From positions 186,001 through 250,000 of the forward strand of contig NZ_UWOS01000001.1 of the NCBI RefSeq assembly GCF_900604515.1: 64,000 nucleotides of DNA, read 5' to 3'. The notes beneath the pieces were generated by a model. It was not told where the DNA came from, did not search any database, and was given only the letters and a program-made list of their open reading frames with translations. Below, in pieces: positions 1 through 9,017 of the stretch. Origin of the DNA: Arcanobacterium ihumii (GTDB lineage Bacteria; Actinomycetota; Actinomycetes; Actinomycetales; Actinomycetaceae). Position 1 is the first letter of the stretch. Each line of letters starts with the position of its first letter. The position numbers and the translations under genes are program-made.

Positions 1-294
1 TTGCAGCGCACCTGGACGCATTGCCGACCTGAACGACTGAAATGCAAACCATAAAAGATACGTTGCGCCCATCCATCGTAAAATCTCAAGAACAACAGGC
101 ACTTTTTCAATGAGCGCACCTACGCCAGCAACACCAAGTGCCACGAGCAGGCAATCCGCAAATATACAAATAGCAAGGATGACGCCGATATGCTCACGTT
201 TTATTCCCTGCCGGAGTATAAAAGCATTTTGCGGTCCTACGGCAAGAATTAATGACCACATGGCAAAAAGGCCAGCAATAAAGGTGGTGAACAT
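1..294 (-). CDS. LysE/ArgO-family amino acid exporter, N-terminal part
   Basis: The ATG is the complement of 292-294 and the frame stays open for 98 codons to the left edge, so the C-terminal half lies outside the window. The family signature GPQNAFILRQGIKREH sits at residues 20-35 and resembles the start of Corynebacterium LysE. Hydrophobic stretches near 3-23, 36-60 and 67-88 fit the first three membrane helices of this six-helix family. Known members export basic amino acids (lysine, arginine) from the cytoplasm; the substrate here is inferred. LysE is usually switched on by an adjacent LysR-type regulator, which is not visible in this window. The start codon lies in the loop region of a long inverted repeat (280-322), which could affect initiation. 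Confidence 0.85.
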   Translation of the reverse strand, partial: MFTTFIAGLFAMWSLILAVGPQNAFILRQGIKREHIGVILAICIFADCLLVALGVAGVGALIEKVPVVLEILRWMGATYLLWFAFQSFRSAMRPGALQ

Positions 295-322
295 AGAGGA
301 AATATTATTGTTCACCACCTTT
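280..322 (-). promoter_or_regulatory. Inverted repeat spanning the exporter start
   Basis: Perfect 14-bp arms, aaaggtggtgaaca (280-293) and tgttcaccaccttt (309-322), flank a 15-nt loop. In the exporter mRNA the 5' arm contains an SD-like AAAGGTGGTG and the 3' arm is made of codons 1-5, so the start codon is at the base of the hairpin. It could be an RNA control element or a DNA operator. Function is inferred. Confidence 0.5.
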
Positions 323-331
323 ACTCACAAC

Positions 332-348
332 TGGACGGATACCGTCCA
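332..348. promoter_or_regulatory. 17-bp dyad tggacgg-ata-ccgtcca
   Basis: A perfect 7+3+7 dyad lies upstream of the LysE-type gene, in the short space between it and the end of the aldo-keto reductase gene. A second dyad, cctaaa-cgt-tttagg at 381-395, overlaps the reductase stop codon. The first could be a regulator operator for the exporter, and either could act as a weak terminator. Neither has a T-run. Confidence 0.3.
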
Positions 349-390
349 CCAACTTATTAGAATAACCTTGTATTTTGGCACCTAAACGTT

Positions 391-1368
391 TTAGGCGAAC
401 AAATTGTCGATATTCGTTTTAAGCTCTGGGGTTAGTTGCTCTAGTGCATAAAGTGCACCTAGGTTCTCGTGTAGCTGAGATACCGACGACACCCCCAAGA
501 TTACCGTGGAAACGTGCGGGTTTGCGGCGATCCAAGCGAGAGCCAACTGAGCAGTTGTTACACCAAGATCACCCGCGATTTTTGCAAGCTCTCGAACCTG
601 ATCTGCACTAGAGGATGCAGCCTCGGTCAGGTAGTCGTGTCCCTTGAGAGTTGCACGCGAACCTTCGGGAACGCCGTCGAGGTATTTTCCGGTGAGAATA
701 CCACCAGCGAGCGGGCTCCACGTGGTAAGCCCCAACCCGACGTCGTTATAAAGGCGAGCGTATTCATTTTCTACACGGTCACGGTGAAGAAGATTGTATT
801 GTGGTTGTTCCATAACCGGCTTGCGTAAACCGTACTTATCGGCAATCAGCCAAGCGGCACGAATCTCATCTGCGGACCACTCCGAGGTTCCCCAGTAAAG
901 AGCCTTGCCTGAAGCAACAATGTCACTCATCGCCCACACTGTTTCTTCAATCGGAGTGTTTTTATCTGGACGATGGCAATAAAGGAGATCAACGAAATCG
1001 AGGCCAAGGCGTTCGAGCGAACCGTCAATACCCTGCATCAGGTATTTGCGATTGAGGGTGTTCTTCATATTCGGCATATCGCCGTTGATTCCCCAAAATA
1101 GCTTGGTGGAAATAACGTACTCGTGGCGCTTCCAACCGAGCTCTCGAATGGCTTCACCCATAATCTCCTCGGACTTACCACCGGCGTATACCTCAGCATT
1201 GTCGAAAAAGTTGACCCCGGCGTCAGCAGCTGCTTGCAACTGTTCCTTGGCGATACCCGTGTCTACAGAGCCACCAAAAGTGACCCACGATCCAAAAGAA
1301 AACTGCGAGACTTGAAGACCTGAAGAACCGAGACGATTATATGGCATTGAAGGTAATTGTTTATTCAT
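391..1368 (-). CDS. Aldo-keto reductase (Kv-beta/YghZ-like)
   Basis: A 325-residue NADPH-dependent aldo-keto reductase with a TIM-barrel fold. The catalytic tetrad can be read directly: D56 and Y61 in [15 protein letters not shown]89 in VISTKLFWG and H132 in DLLYCHRPD. The sequence resembles the Kv-channel beta-subunit branch (AKR6, with YghZ/GpR), which reduces small aldehydes and ketones; the true substrate is unknown. I chose the ATG at 1368; a TTG six codons upstream (1386) is also in frame but has no ribosome binding site. The short gap to the divergent gene at 1498 holds two interleaved dyads that look like an operator. TAA stop at 391-393. Confidence 0.9.
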   Translation of the reverse strand: MNKQLPSMPYNRLGSSGLQVSQFSFGSWVTFGGSVDTGIAKEQLQAAADAGVNFFDNAEVYAGGKSEEIMGEAIRELGWKRHEYVISTKLFWGINGDMPNMKNTLNRKYLMQGIDGSLERLGLDFVDLLYCHRPDKNTPIEETVWAMSDIVASGKALYWGTSEWSADEIRAAWLIADKYGLRKPVMEQPQYNLLHRDRVENEYARLYNDVGLGLTTWSPLAGGILTGKYLDGVPEGSRATLKGHDYLTEAASSSADQVRELAKIAGDLGVTTAQLALAWIAANPHVSTVILGVSSVSQLHENLGALYALEQLTPELKTNIDNLFA

Positions 1369-1401
1369 AGATCCAAAATACCGCAAGGACGGTAATTCTG
1401 C

Positions 1402-1425
1402 GTCCTATTAGTATAGGACTAATAG
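1402..1425. promoter_or_regulatory. Two interleaved dyads in a divergent promoter region
   Basis: Between the aldo-keto reductase and the DUF2087 gene, gtcctat-tagt-ataggac (1402-1419) overlaps ctattagt-atagg-actaatag (1405-1425). Both are perfect inverted repeats. This arrangement is typical of an operator for a dimeric repressor or activator acting on divergent genes. The regulator is unknown. Confidence 0.5.
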
Positions 1426-1497
1426 ATACTTACCTTTTCCGGCCTACTTGATAAGAATTAAAAGAACACGCATAAATACATCTGTTGGAGAGCACGC

Positions 1498-2016
1498 ATG
1501 ACCAAACAACCTACTTGGCAGAGTTTTATTGCCGCTGCAATCGGCAACGATTCTTCGATCGCGCTGGCGCGCGTTATTTTAGGTGAAGCACATTCGGATT
1601 GTGTTCCTGGTCTATCGGGCAAAAAGGCTACCAAGGCGCTCGAAATCTTACGTCCATATTTACAACATGATCCTGACGGAACGAAGCTGAGTTTAGACCG
1701 CGAAGCACTGCTTGGTCTTCTTAATTCTTCCCAAAACAAACAGACTGACGACGCATCCGCAGATATTTCCAAATTTGTTTCCAAAGACTTAAAGCTGAGA
1801 GAATTCCCTTCTCGACCAAAGGAACGCCACCTTGTTCTACAGTACTTTGCTACGCGACTATTCTCTCCGAGTGAGAACCTCCATGAGTCCCAGGTCAACG
1901 AGCGTTTGAAAGTCGTCACCGACGATTTCGTAGTTCTGCGTCGATACCTCGTCGACGCAGAACTACTTATACGAAAAGCTGATGGTAATTCTTACCAGCT
2001 CAACTTGCCTAACTAA
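1498..2016 (+). CDS. DUF2087 domain-containing protein
   Basis: A 172-residue cytoplasmic protein. Its C-terminal part (about 100-170), with RPKERHLVLQYFATRLF followed by VNERLK..DDFVVLRRYLVD and a final YQL, matches DUF2087, a winged-helix-like domain found alone or attached to transcriptional regulators. The N-terminal 90 residues are not recognised. A clear SD (ggagag) precedes the ATG. It is divergent from the aldo-keto reductase and shares the palindromic region at 1402-1425. A regulatory role is plausible but not shown. Confidence 0.8.
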   Translation: MTKQPTWQSFIAAAIGNDSSIALARVILGEAHSDCVPGLSGKKATKALEILRPYLQHDPDGTKLSLDREALLGLLNSSQNKQTDDASADISKFVSKDLKLREFPSRPKERHLVLQYFATRLFSPSENLHESQVNERLKVVTDDFVVLRRYLVDAELLIRKADGNSYQLNLPN

Positions 2017-2068
2017 TAAAGCAATGCGTATTTATTTTGATTGTGCTATGCCGGCAATCCCTTAAGAG

Positions 2069-4495
2069 CTATGCCCGCGTAGAACTACGCCAACACCACA
2101 GGACTACAACCGCACCAGATACCAGAAACAAGATTCCCAACCGCATCAAACTGAAATCTTCGGAACCTGTATGAGCAAGATGTTCTCCAGCTACCGAGGC
2201 ATTTGTCCCCTCTTTATCAGCACCCGATTGGGATCCTTGAGTTTGGTCAGAAGCCGAGGAAGTTGGGCTAACGAAGTCGATCTTGCTCGAATCCATTGGA
2301 TTCTTCCAGATAGCTGTAAAGCTATGATCTCCTTGAACCACATAGCTTTCACCAGGCGTGTAATGGCTACCCTGCCAGTAGTCAAATACCATTCCGGGCT
2401 TGACTGGCGCCTCTGGGATTTGAATTGTATCGCCAACATTCGCAACGATCGTTCGTGGCGATGTCGATCCATCTGACCATGTACCACCGGAAGGACTAAA
2501 CGTGATTGTTCCTTGCTCAGTAGGTACGCCAGAAACTATAAGAACCACCGAAGCGAAATCAGTCGCATCATCGAAGTTCACAGCTTTTACTTCAACCTTA
2601 CTTCCTGGTTTTGCCTCTTGTGGAACAAGATACTTATATGTGCCTTCTGTGTTAAACGGACCAGTAAACGAAGTATGGGCGTATTTTCCACCAACATAAA
2701 TTCGTGCTTTGCCCGTACCTTTGGCAAGACCATTAACCTTGATTGTATATTCTTTACCAGGATCAACAGTTGTCGACGAAGAACTGATTGAAATAGTTTT
2801 ACCAACTGGCTGAGCTATTGGATCCCTTGAGGGATTTTCAATCGGATGAGTAGGAACAGTTGGTGTTTCGATCGGATCAGAGGGCTTTACTGGTTCCTCA
2901 ATCGGTTTTGTTGGCGAAGTCCCATTAGTGTATGTAAAACCCTTTGAGATCACAATGGGCTGTGATTGGCGGACGCCATTCACGGTGTACTCTACAGTTA
3001 CATCTACAACGCCTACTTCGTTACTCGGGATCGTAAGTTTCCATTTGCCTTCACCCAAACTAGTCACATCGGCATGACGCTTGCCAAAGTAAACATCATT
3101 GACAACGATTTCACCAGCAGTAGGCATCGTGACTTCATGGACATATGAAGAAGTATTTGATGGCTTTCCATCTCCAAACACTCCAAAAGTAGATGCACTG
3201 GCATCTCCCCAAGTAAAGGCTTTACCGTTAGTTGCCAGCGCTAGGCCATGATAGTTACCTACAGAAACTTTAGAGAAAGTGAGACCAGAGAGTTTTGGAT
3301 CAGTAAGCTTTTCGGGAGTAGAAGACTGCCCACCCCAAGTATATAAATCACCAGAATCAGAAACTCCAGCGGACGTATTGAAACCTGCCGCAATCTGCTT
3401 GAATTTAACATTCGTGGATAGCTTGGTTAATTTGGTCGTATCCATGCTGGTACCGATGCCCAGCTGACCATTTGTATTCTTGCCCCATCCATAGACAGAT
3501 CCATCACTGGCGAGTGCCAGAGTATAGTTCGAACCAGCAGAAACGGAGATGAATTTTACATCCGCCGGAGCTGTTACCGCTGCTGGTTTTAATACTTTTT
3601 CATCTTTAGTTTCGACACCGAGCAATCCCCCTGTATTGCGCCCCCAAGCATAAATCTTTCCTTCCTTGGTGACCGCCGCAGCATGTTCCGCTCCCGCATC
3701 AGAGCTAACAAAGCTAACTCCGTCAGGTGCTTCTACTGCTTCGAAGTGATTGTGATCCATCGGGCATGGACGCCCTTCTTCACATCCAATCCCGAGTTGC
3801 CCCCACTGGTTTTTACCCCAAGCAACAAGGTTTCCTACCTCATTTCGGACTAAGCTAAAGTCCTTCCCAGCGGACATATCCACCGGATTTGGCCAGCCTT
3901 CGTCGTCATCAAGCTCGACTTGAACAGCAGATGCCGATACCTCAGTGGAAATATCACCAAGGCTAATGGCTCGCTTCGTTTCGGTTCCGATTTGAATGGT
4001 ACCCGCACTCATGGTTCCCCAAGCAAATAGGCTCTTTGAAATACCTAGTCCAAGCGAGTGATTTGATCCAGCAGCAACATGCGTGAACGTTGCATTGATG
4101 CCCTGTTTATGCTCAGCATCAATAAGCTGTGGAATAGTTGCAGTTGGAACAAAATAGGCATTGCCCGAATCTTGACCAACTTGTTTCTTGCTATTATAAC
4201 CCCAAGCATAGACACGTCCGTCCGAAGCTACGGCGAGCGAGTGTTGATCACCAGCAGCGACGTCGGTAAAAGTAATCGACTTAGTCTTAGAAACGGTAAG
4301 AATAGCTTCCTGACCGCCAGAAACATCAGAACTTGTTTTGTCTAACGAGGCCGTAAGTTCATTCGCGGTTGAGCCGGAGGAATCCGGATTGGTTGGTGTA
4401 TCAGTGGCTACTGCCTGTGCCATACCCATACTGGCAAAGCCAAAAGCAACAACAGCAGCCAAAAGATGGCACGCCGTAGGACGAACAGATTTCAC
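2069..4495 (-). CDS. Secreted RCC1-repeat protein with sortase-type anchor
   Basis: An 808-residue exported protein. The start is a GTG at 4495 preceded by GAGGAAACA; longer in-frame ATG starts upstream would bury the signal peptide. A signal peptide of about 27 residues ends near GMAQA. Residues ~65-440 carry at least six RCC1-type repeats (VYAWGYNSKKQVG, LVAWGKNQWGQLG, IYAWGRNTGGLLG, VYGWGKNTNGQLG and weaker copies) expected to fold as a beta-propeller. A Pro-rich linker of KPIEEPVKPSDPIETP type follows, then a beta domain and a Listeria-Bacteroides-type repeat (TFSPSGG...YWQG...FTAIWK). The C-terminus has LAHTG (~773-777), a hydrophobic helix and RSSTRA, a class E/F-like sorting signal. 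The Fur-box-like sites upstream suggest iron-repressed expression. The ligand is unknown. Confidence 0.85.
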   Translation of the reverse strand: MKSVRPTACHLLAAVVAFGFASMGMAQAVATDTPTNPDSSGSTANELTASLDKTSSDVSGGQEAILTVSKTKSITFTDVAAGDQHSLAVASDGRVYAWGYNSKKQVGQDSGNAYFVPTATIPQLIDAEHKQGINATFTHVAAGSNHSLGLGISKSLFAWGTMSAGTIQIGTETKRAISLGDISTEVSASAVQVELDDDEGWPNPVDMSAGKDFSLVRNEVGNLVAWGKNQWGQLGIGCEEGRPCPMDHNHFEAVEAPDGVSFVSSDAGAEHAAAVTKEGKIYAWGRNTGGLLGVETKDEKVLKPAAVTAPADVKFISVSAGSNYTLALASDGSVYGWGKNTNGQLGIGTSMDTTKLTKLSTNVKFKQIAAGFNTSAGVSDSGDLYTWGGQSSTPEKLTDPKLSGLTFSKVSVGNYHGLALATNGKAFTWGDASASTFGVFGDGKPSNTSSYVHEVTMPTAGEIVVNDVYFGKRHADVTSLGEGKWKLTIPSNEVGVVDVTVEYTVNGVRQSQPIVISKGFTYTNGTSPTKPIEEPVKPSDPIETPTVPTHPIENPSRDPIAQPVGKTISISSSSTTVDPGKEYTIKVNGLAKGTGKARIYVGGKYAHTSFTGPFNTEGTYKYLVPQEAKPGSKVEVKAVNFDDATDFASVVLIVSGVPTEQGTITFSPSGGTWSDGSTSPRTIVANVGDTIQIPEAPVKPGMVFDYWQGSHYTPGESYVVQGDHSFTAIWKNPMDSSKIDFVSPTSSASDQTQGSQSGADKEGTNASVAGEHLAHTGSEDFSLMRLGILFLVSGAVVVLWCWRSSTRA

Positions 4496-4509
4496 TGTTT
4501 CCTCTTTCG

Positions 4510-4578
4510 TGTAATGAGAACAATTATCGAATTTAAGATACAGCGTTTTCGATTTAATTAACAATGATTCTCATTATT
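4510..4578 (-). promoter_or_regulatory. Promoter with two Fur-box-like palindromes
   Basis: On the minus strand, -35 TTGTTA (4564-4559) and -10 TATCTT (4540-4535) are separated by 18 nt. A 19-bp site at 4560-4578 overlaps the -35 and matches the Fur consensus GATAATGATAATCATTATC at 14 of 19 positions. A second at 4510-4528, between the -10 and the start codon, also matches at 14 of 19. This suggests iron-dependent repression of the RCC1-repeat gene. Matches were counted by eye. Confidence 0.6.
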
Positions 4579-4771
4579 GAGAAGGAGTAAATAACCTCCA
4601 CTTAATATTGATTTATAATGCATATACACAAACTGAAGTCCAACTTGGTCAAGATAATTGCCTAATATCTCACTATTTAAGCACCTTAAAACCACGCCAA
4701 ACCAAGGGGGCAAAACCATTGACCCTAGATTTTCACATATTCATACAGGAGCCTGAATACGCATAGCGGCA

Positions 4772-5554
4772 TTATTCAAAGCCCACCCTAGCACTGATCA
4801 TTGAATATCCAACAAAACTGCGGATTTTCCCTTCAACATCAGCTTCATCACGAAGATGCTGTTCGAGCACCGCCTCGAGAGCAGAGGATCTTTCACCAAT
4901 ACTCTTCATTGAAAATGTGTGCGTTGGACTGCCTTGGCGATAAAGGCGCATACCCGCCTCCACAGATTCAAAATTCCATGACAAACGTTCATGACTTATG
5001 GTAATAGATTCGAAGTATGGAGCGAGGACGGAACGAGCATAGTTATCACTACCCCAGTTCATATGAAGTGCGCCCCCACCATCTGGAAACATAACAGTCA
5101 TCATCCGACGGGTCATTTCGGCAAGGAAACCGTCGTCGTCCCACGCCGTCATGAATAGAATTCCTCCTGGTCGCAATATTCGTGCCCACTCAAGCGGTCC
5201 GACCTTCGGGTCACACAAAAAAGCCCCAAAGTTCGACGCAATAGCATCAACCGAATTATCTGGTAACCCAGTTTCCTCACCAGTAGCGTTTATCCATTCA
5301 ACTTCATTACCAGTGCGCCGTAGTCCTGAGCAGCGCATCCGTTCAACTGGTTCTATAGCAAGCACGTGATAACCAAGGCCGCTTAGCGCAAGTGCAACAT
5401 CACCATGCCCAGCACCGATGTCTACAACCGTGCTCGGGACAGCAAGCTTATCTTGAACCCGATGAGAAATCCTCTTAGCAATAGGGCGAAGCCGCTGGGC
5501 AGTGGGTTCATATTCAGCACTTGCCCATACCCGATTAATAGTTTCACGATCCAT
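4772..5554 (-). CDS. Class I SAM-dependent methyltransferase
   Basis: A 260-residue Rossmann-fold methyltransferase. Motif I is VVDIGAGHGDVALAL (~43-57), the ribose-binding acidic residue is in HVLAIEP (~64-70), and the post-motif segment is NATGEETGLPDNSVDAIASNFGA with later LEWARILRPGGILFMTAWDD. The sequence belongs to the broad UbiE/Methyltransf_11 group; the substrate cannot be predicted. The start at 5554 has a GGAG six bases upstream, and an ATG four codons further up has none. It stands alone, in the same direction as the two surface-protein genes around it. Confidence 0.85.
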   Translation of the reverse strand: MDRETINRVWASAEYEPTAQRLRPIAKRISHRVQDKLAVPSTVVDIGAGHGDVALALSGLGYHVLAIEPVERMRCSGLRRTGNEVEWINATGEETGLPDNSVDAIASNFGAFLCDPKVGPLEWARILRPGGILFMTAWDDDGFLAEMTRRMMTVMFPDGGGALHMNWGSDNYARSVLAPYFESITISHERLSWNFESVEAGMRLYRQGSPTHTFSMKSIGERSSALEAVLEQHLRDEADVEGKIRSFVGYSMISARVGFE

Positions 5555-5671
5555 CAACGTCTCCATTCGTCATAACACGGTATTCGCCCATCTTTTCTAA
5601 AACCCTAAGCCTAAGATTTCATGAGAAATCTTCATGCGAAAGCCCACAAAAGTTTGTAACCTGATGAGAAA

Positions 5672-5708
5672 GAGGGGGCAGACCTTAACAGTGCAAGTCT
5701 GCCCCCTC
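5672..5708 (-). terminator. Hairpin terminator
   Basis: A 12-bp GC-rich stem, gagggggcagac (5672-5683) with gtctgccccctc (5697-5708), lies just past the stop of the surface-protein gene that ends at 5736. On the minus strand it is followed by TTTCTC. Confidence 0.7.
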
Positions 5709-5735
5709 CAACAAAAGCTATTTGCCCTTAGTGCA

Positions 5736-7652
5736 TTAGCAGTTACGATTCATGCGACGGCGACCGAGCATGATTGCCACACCAGCTGCCGAAACAAGAG
5801 TTGCTAGTATAACCGCAACAGGCTCAGATGCACCCGTGGTCGCAAGGGAAGCCACATTAGCCTCTGGGGTCTTTGCCACCGCATCTGGCATATTAGAAAC
5901 CGAAGCGTTCTTCACGCCCGTGGTCAGCGGTGTAGCCACCGTTGCATCAGCCGCCCTCGATACCGTAGCGTTAGATACTCCTGCAGCAGAAATAGCACTA
6001 TGAACCGGTACACCCGCATTTGGCTTTGCAACATCCGAAATAGGAGCATCAGAAGGAACAGGAGCAACAGGGGCAGGAATGGACGGAGCCGCCTCCTTGG
6101 GGAATGTACCAACATGCCACGTGTATGTAGCCGTATTAGATACGACGAGTTCACCCGCCTTGTTCTTACCTGAGGCCTTTACCTTCATCGTATATTCACC
6201 AGGCTTTTCGAAGAGCCAGTTTGTATGTACATGCGTAGGATCGGGAACAGAAATGGAAGATCCCGACTTAAGATCAAGCTTTTTATCGGAAAGGACCGGG
6301 GTTAGCTCACCGAAGTTTTTGAAAGTGAACATCTGAACTCGACCAGGGCCCGATACTTCTTCGAACTGAATATCAATGTTGGAAAATTCAGGACGAACGT
6401 CGAAAGTTTCCCAACCTGGCCAAAGACTGCCACCGGGCCATTCTTGTCCATTCTTCTGAGGATCTGGCAAGAAGTATCCAGATGGAAGGACACCCTTATT
6501 TGCAAGGACAGAGAGATCTTCCCGCATAGCATCAGTAACCTTCAGAACAACATTCTCTGGGGTCCGGATCGTACCTAGCGCACTAACATCCTCTTTTATG
6601 TTTAGGGCAAGCTTACCCTCCTTTGCCTGAACATTGAAGATGTCCGCATGCCCACGGTCGAGAATCGCTCGACCTTCGGAATCAGTTTCGAGCGTTGCCG
6701 TGGCACGACCATCACTCGCTGGTTTGTTAGTTGTGTCTGAATTCCCAGGTGTGGTGGTAACATTTTCCGACATTGACGACTCAGCGCCATTGTTCACCGC
6801 ATCTTCAGAATGCGGACTGGCAGCATGAGGCTGTTCGCCACTTGGAGTGCTGGGATTTGTAGCTTTCTCTCCGCAGGTACCGTCAAGATCAGACTTCTTA
6901 AATTCCCACTCATAAGTCTTAGTTTCAGAAATAAACTTCTGATTAGAAGCCTGCCCGAGTTTTTCATTCGGACTTTCAACTTCAGCAGTCACATCAAAAC
7001 GGTAAACACCAGGTTTAGTGGCCATCCACTTGGAGTGGTGATGCCCAAGAGTCATTTCCCAAATAGCCCCATCAACGATAGGAAATTGCTTATTAGCAAG
7101 TTCAGGAACAACTTCTCCAGTGTATCTCACATAATAAGGAATAAGTTTTCCACCATCGGGACCTTGTACATTGGAAAACTTAATTCGAGTTCCACTATCA
7201 GAATAAGGACTTCCTGAGTCCTCTGGATCAGGGAACTTGAGGTATTTAGTATAACCAGGGTTGAGAACCTTCTTAGTGTCACCAACATCAAGATTATCAC
7301 TCAGATATGCGCCGGTAACGTCCGGAATTATCTTTGCAAATTGCTCCTTCGTATTAGCGTCAAAGCATTTAAAAGATTCGGGAAGGCTAGTGAACTTAAC
7401 CTTATTAGGATCTTGTACCATACCATGACCAGTTACATCTTCCTTCACGGCAAGATGAACATTTGTGTCATATTTACCGTTCTTATAAGACGTCTCCTCA
7501 TCAAGGTTATAGACATAAAATGCGTCAATGTGTCCGCCCGTGTATTCAGTCCGGTCACTGACTGCATGTGCGCTTTGGGGCATGAGTGCAAGTAACGCAG
7601 TAGCCAACGCAACGGAGGCCGCCTTCGTTACAGGAGGTAAAAACCGTTTCAT
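5736..7652 (-). CDS. ABC-transporter-associated surface-anchored repeat protein
   Basis: A 638-residue exported protein. Start ATG at 7652 with a GAAGAG-type SD; the signal peptide is cut after ALMPQSAHA (~30). Two copies of the actinobacterial surface-anchored domain (choice-of-anchor M, TIGR03769 type) are visible: one ends in TLGHHHSKWMATKPGVYRFD and one in DPTHVHTNWLFEKPGEYTMK. The His-rich turn suggests metal or haem contact, which is inference. A low-complexity Ser/Thr/Pro/Ala segment follows, then LATTGAS, a hydrophobic helix and GRRRMNRNC, a sorting-like tail. This family is typically encoded beside metal-type ABC transporters, and indeed divergent FecCD permease remnants begin at 7797. 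A Fur-like site lies upstream (7702-7720). Confidence 0.85.
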   Translation of the reverse strand: MKRFLPPVTKAASVALATALLALMPQSAHAVSDRTEYTGGHIDAFYVYNLDEETSYKNGKYDTNVHLAVKEDVTGHGMVQDPNKVKFTSLPESFKCFDANTKEQFAKIIPDVTGAYLSDNLDVGDTKKVLNPGYTKYLKFPDPEDSGSPYSDSGTRIKFSNVQGPDGGKLIPYYVRYTGEVVPELANKQFPIVDGAIWEMTLGHHHSKWMATKPGVYRFDVTAEVESPNEKLGQASNQKFISETKTYEWEFKKSDLDGTCGEKATNPSTPSGEQPHAASPHSEDAVNNGAESSMSENVTTTPGNSDTTNKPASDGRATATLETDSEGRAILDRGHADIFNVQAKEGKLALNIKEDVSALGTIRTPENVVLKVTDAMREDLSVLANKGVLPSGYFLPDPQKNGQEWPGGSLWPGWETFDVRPEFSNIDIQFEEVSGPGRVQMFTFKNFGELTPVLSDKKLDLKSGSSISVPDPTHVHTNWLFEKPGEYTMKVKASGKNKAGELVVSNTATYTWHVGTFPKEAAPSIPAPVAPVPSDAPISDVAKPNAGVPVHSAISAAGVSNATVSRAADATVATPLTTGVKNASVSNMPDAVAKTPEANVASLATTGASEPVAVILATLVSAAGVAIMLGRRRMNRNC

Positions 7653-7701
7653 ATACTTTCTCTTCGCTTTTAGTGGAATACTTTCACCGATCAACTATAT
7701 T

Positions 7702-7720
7702 AGAATTGGGAATCATTATC
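7702..7720 (-). promoter_or_regulatory. Fur-box-like site
   Basis: One half (AATCATTATC, 7711-7720) matches the Fur consensus perfectly, and the other half is weak, giving 13 of 19 overall. It lies about 50 bp upstream of the surface-protein start and between two divergent iron-type gene sets, so it could control both. Confidence 0.5.
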
Positions 7721-7796
7721 AATAGTCAGCAATAACAGTCTCGGCAGCCATGGCTATACTCGATCGTATCCTCAATCCTTAAGCCCCACCGTTGTA

Positions 7797-9017
7797 ATGA
7801 CTCAAAATACACGGATCTGGCTATACACATGTGTATGCTTAGCAACCAGTTTAGTTATCATAGTCGCACGCATGCGGAAGGTTGTATCTCCCACAGATGC
7901 TCCGTGGGTATACGACGAAGTCCGGGGCGTTGCACGCGATCGTCTTGCAGCAGCGATCATCATTGGTGCGGCGCTGGGTATAGCCGGAGTGCTTTTGCGC
8001 ACGGTTACATCAAACCCGCTCGCAGATCCTCAAATTACGGGCGTCAGTTCTGGCGCTGCGTTTGGTGCAGTAACCACTACGTTTATCACAGGTGTCACTC
8101 ACGGAGCTTACATTCTTCCAGGCGCACTTACCGGTGGCACAATGGCTGCAGGGCTTACAATGTCGCTCAGCCTACGACGGAGTTCTCCAGATTGGCACGG
8201 AGCGAATGCAATTCAGCGTATGGTTTTGCTCGGACTTGCGGTCTCAGCTGTCTTTAGTGCGCTCACAGCCATTTTCCTTGTTCTAGATGAAGCTCAGCTA
8301 ACCACAGTGTTGGCTTGGCTCAACGTACGCCTAGCGGGCGTACGTTGGCCAGACTTGGTCCCAGTCGCGCTAACAGTGCTTGTCGCCCTACCTAGTACCG
8401 CATATGCTGGGCGAGCTTTCGATGTTCTTGCGACAGGCGACGGAATCAGCCGATCAATCGAAGCTGATCCCACTAGGGTTCGGCAGTGGGCAATAGTGAT
8501 TTCTGTAGTGCTGACCGCGACGTCGGTTGCGGTAGCTGGTCCAATCGGCTTTCTTAGATTACTTGCTGCTGTAGTTACTCAACATGTATGTGGGTCACGC
8601 CATAGACGCGCATTGCCGTTTGCGGCGCTCGTGGGGGCAACGATTTTATTGCTTGCCGATTCGGTAGGACAAATGCTGTGGGCTCCAGCTGAGACACCCG
8701 TCGGTATCCTTACAGGTATTGCAGGTACACCACTTTTGTTGTGGGGCATCCATCTTATTGGAGCACGACCAGAGGAAAACCCTGATGAGGGCACGATTTA
8801 CACTATCAATGATGCTTGCAACAGTGCTGCTCTTCCTCGCGAGTGTGCTCGGCATGACAATCGGTGCCGTTCAACACTCGCTTTCCGACGTTATCACTGG
8901 AATCCTCGCCGGAGACAATATCTACTGGCGCTACCGCATGCCACGTATTGTGGTAAACATGCTAGCAGGCGTAGGTATGGCAGTTTCGGGAGCATTGCTT
9001 CAAGCTGCATTACGTAA
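7797..9017 (+). pseudogene. FecCD-type iron-siderophore permease, run-on and probably decayed
   Basis: The permease part spans about 330 codons to ~8790. It has the family motifs LRTVTSNPLADPQITGVSSGAAFG and VAGPIGF, and about ten membrane segments ending ETPVGILTGIAGTPLLLWG. FecCD permeases form the membrane channel of iron-siderophore or haem ABC importers. Two things look wrong. The frame does not stop at the expected end, where TGATGA occurs one frame over, and continues into 75 residues that are an out-of-frame reading of the next gene. The conserved GFxGLxxPxxA motif reads GFLRLLAAVVTQ, with Gly and Pro lost. The first 330 residues could still make protein, so decay is inferred. Confidence 0.7.

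Noticed and set aside
110-385. Plus-strand reading frame of 91 residues at the left edge
   Set aside because: It is antisense to a LysE-type gene whose family motifs are unmistakable.
8790-9017. C-terminal 75-residue extension of permease 1 as a new domain
   Set aside because: It is an out-of-frame reading of permease 2 coding sequence.
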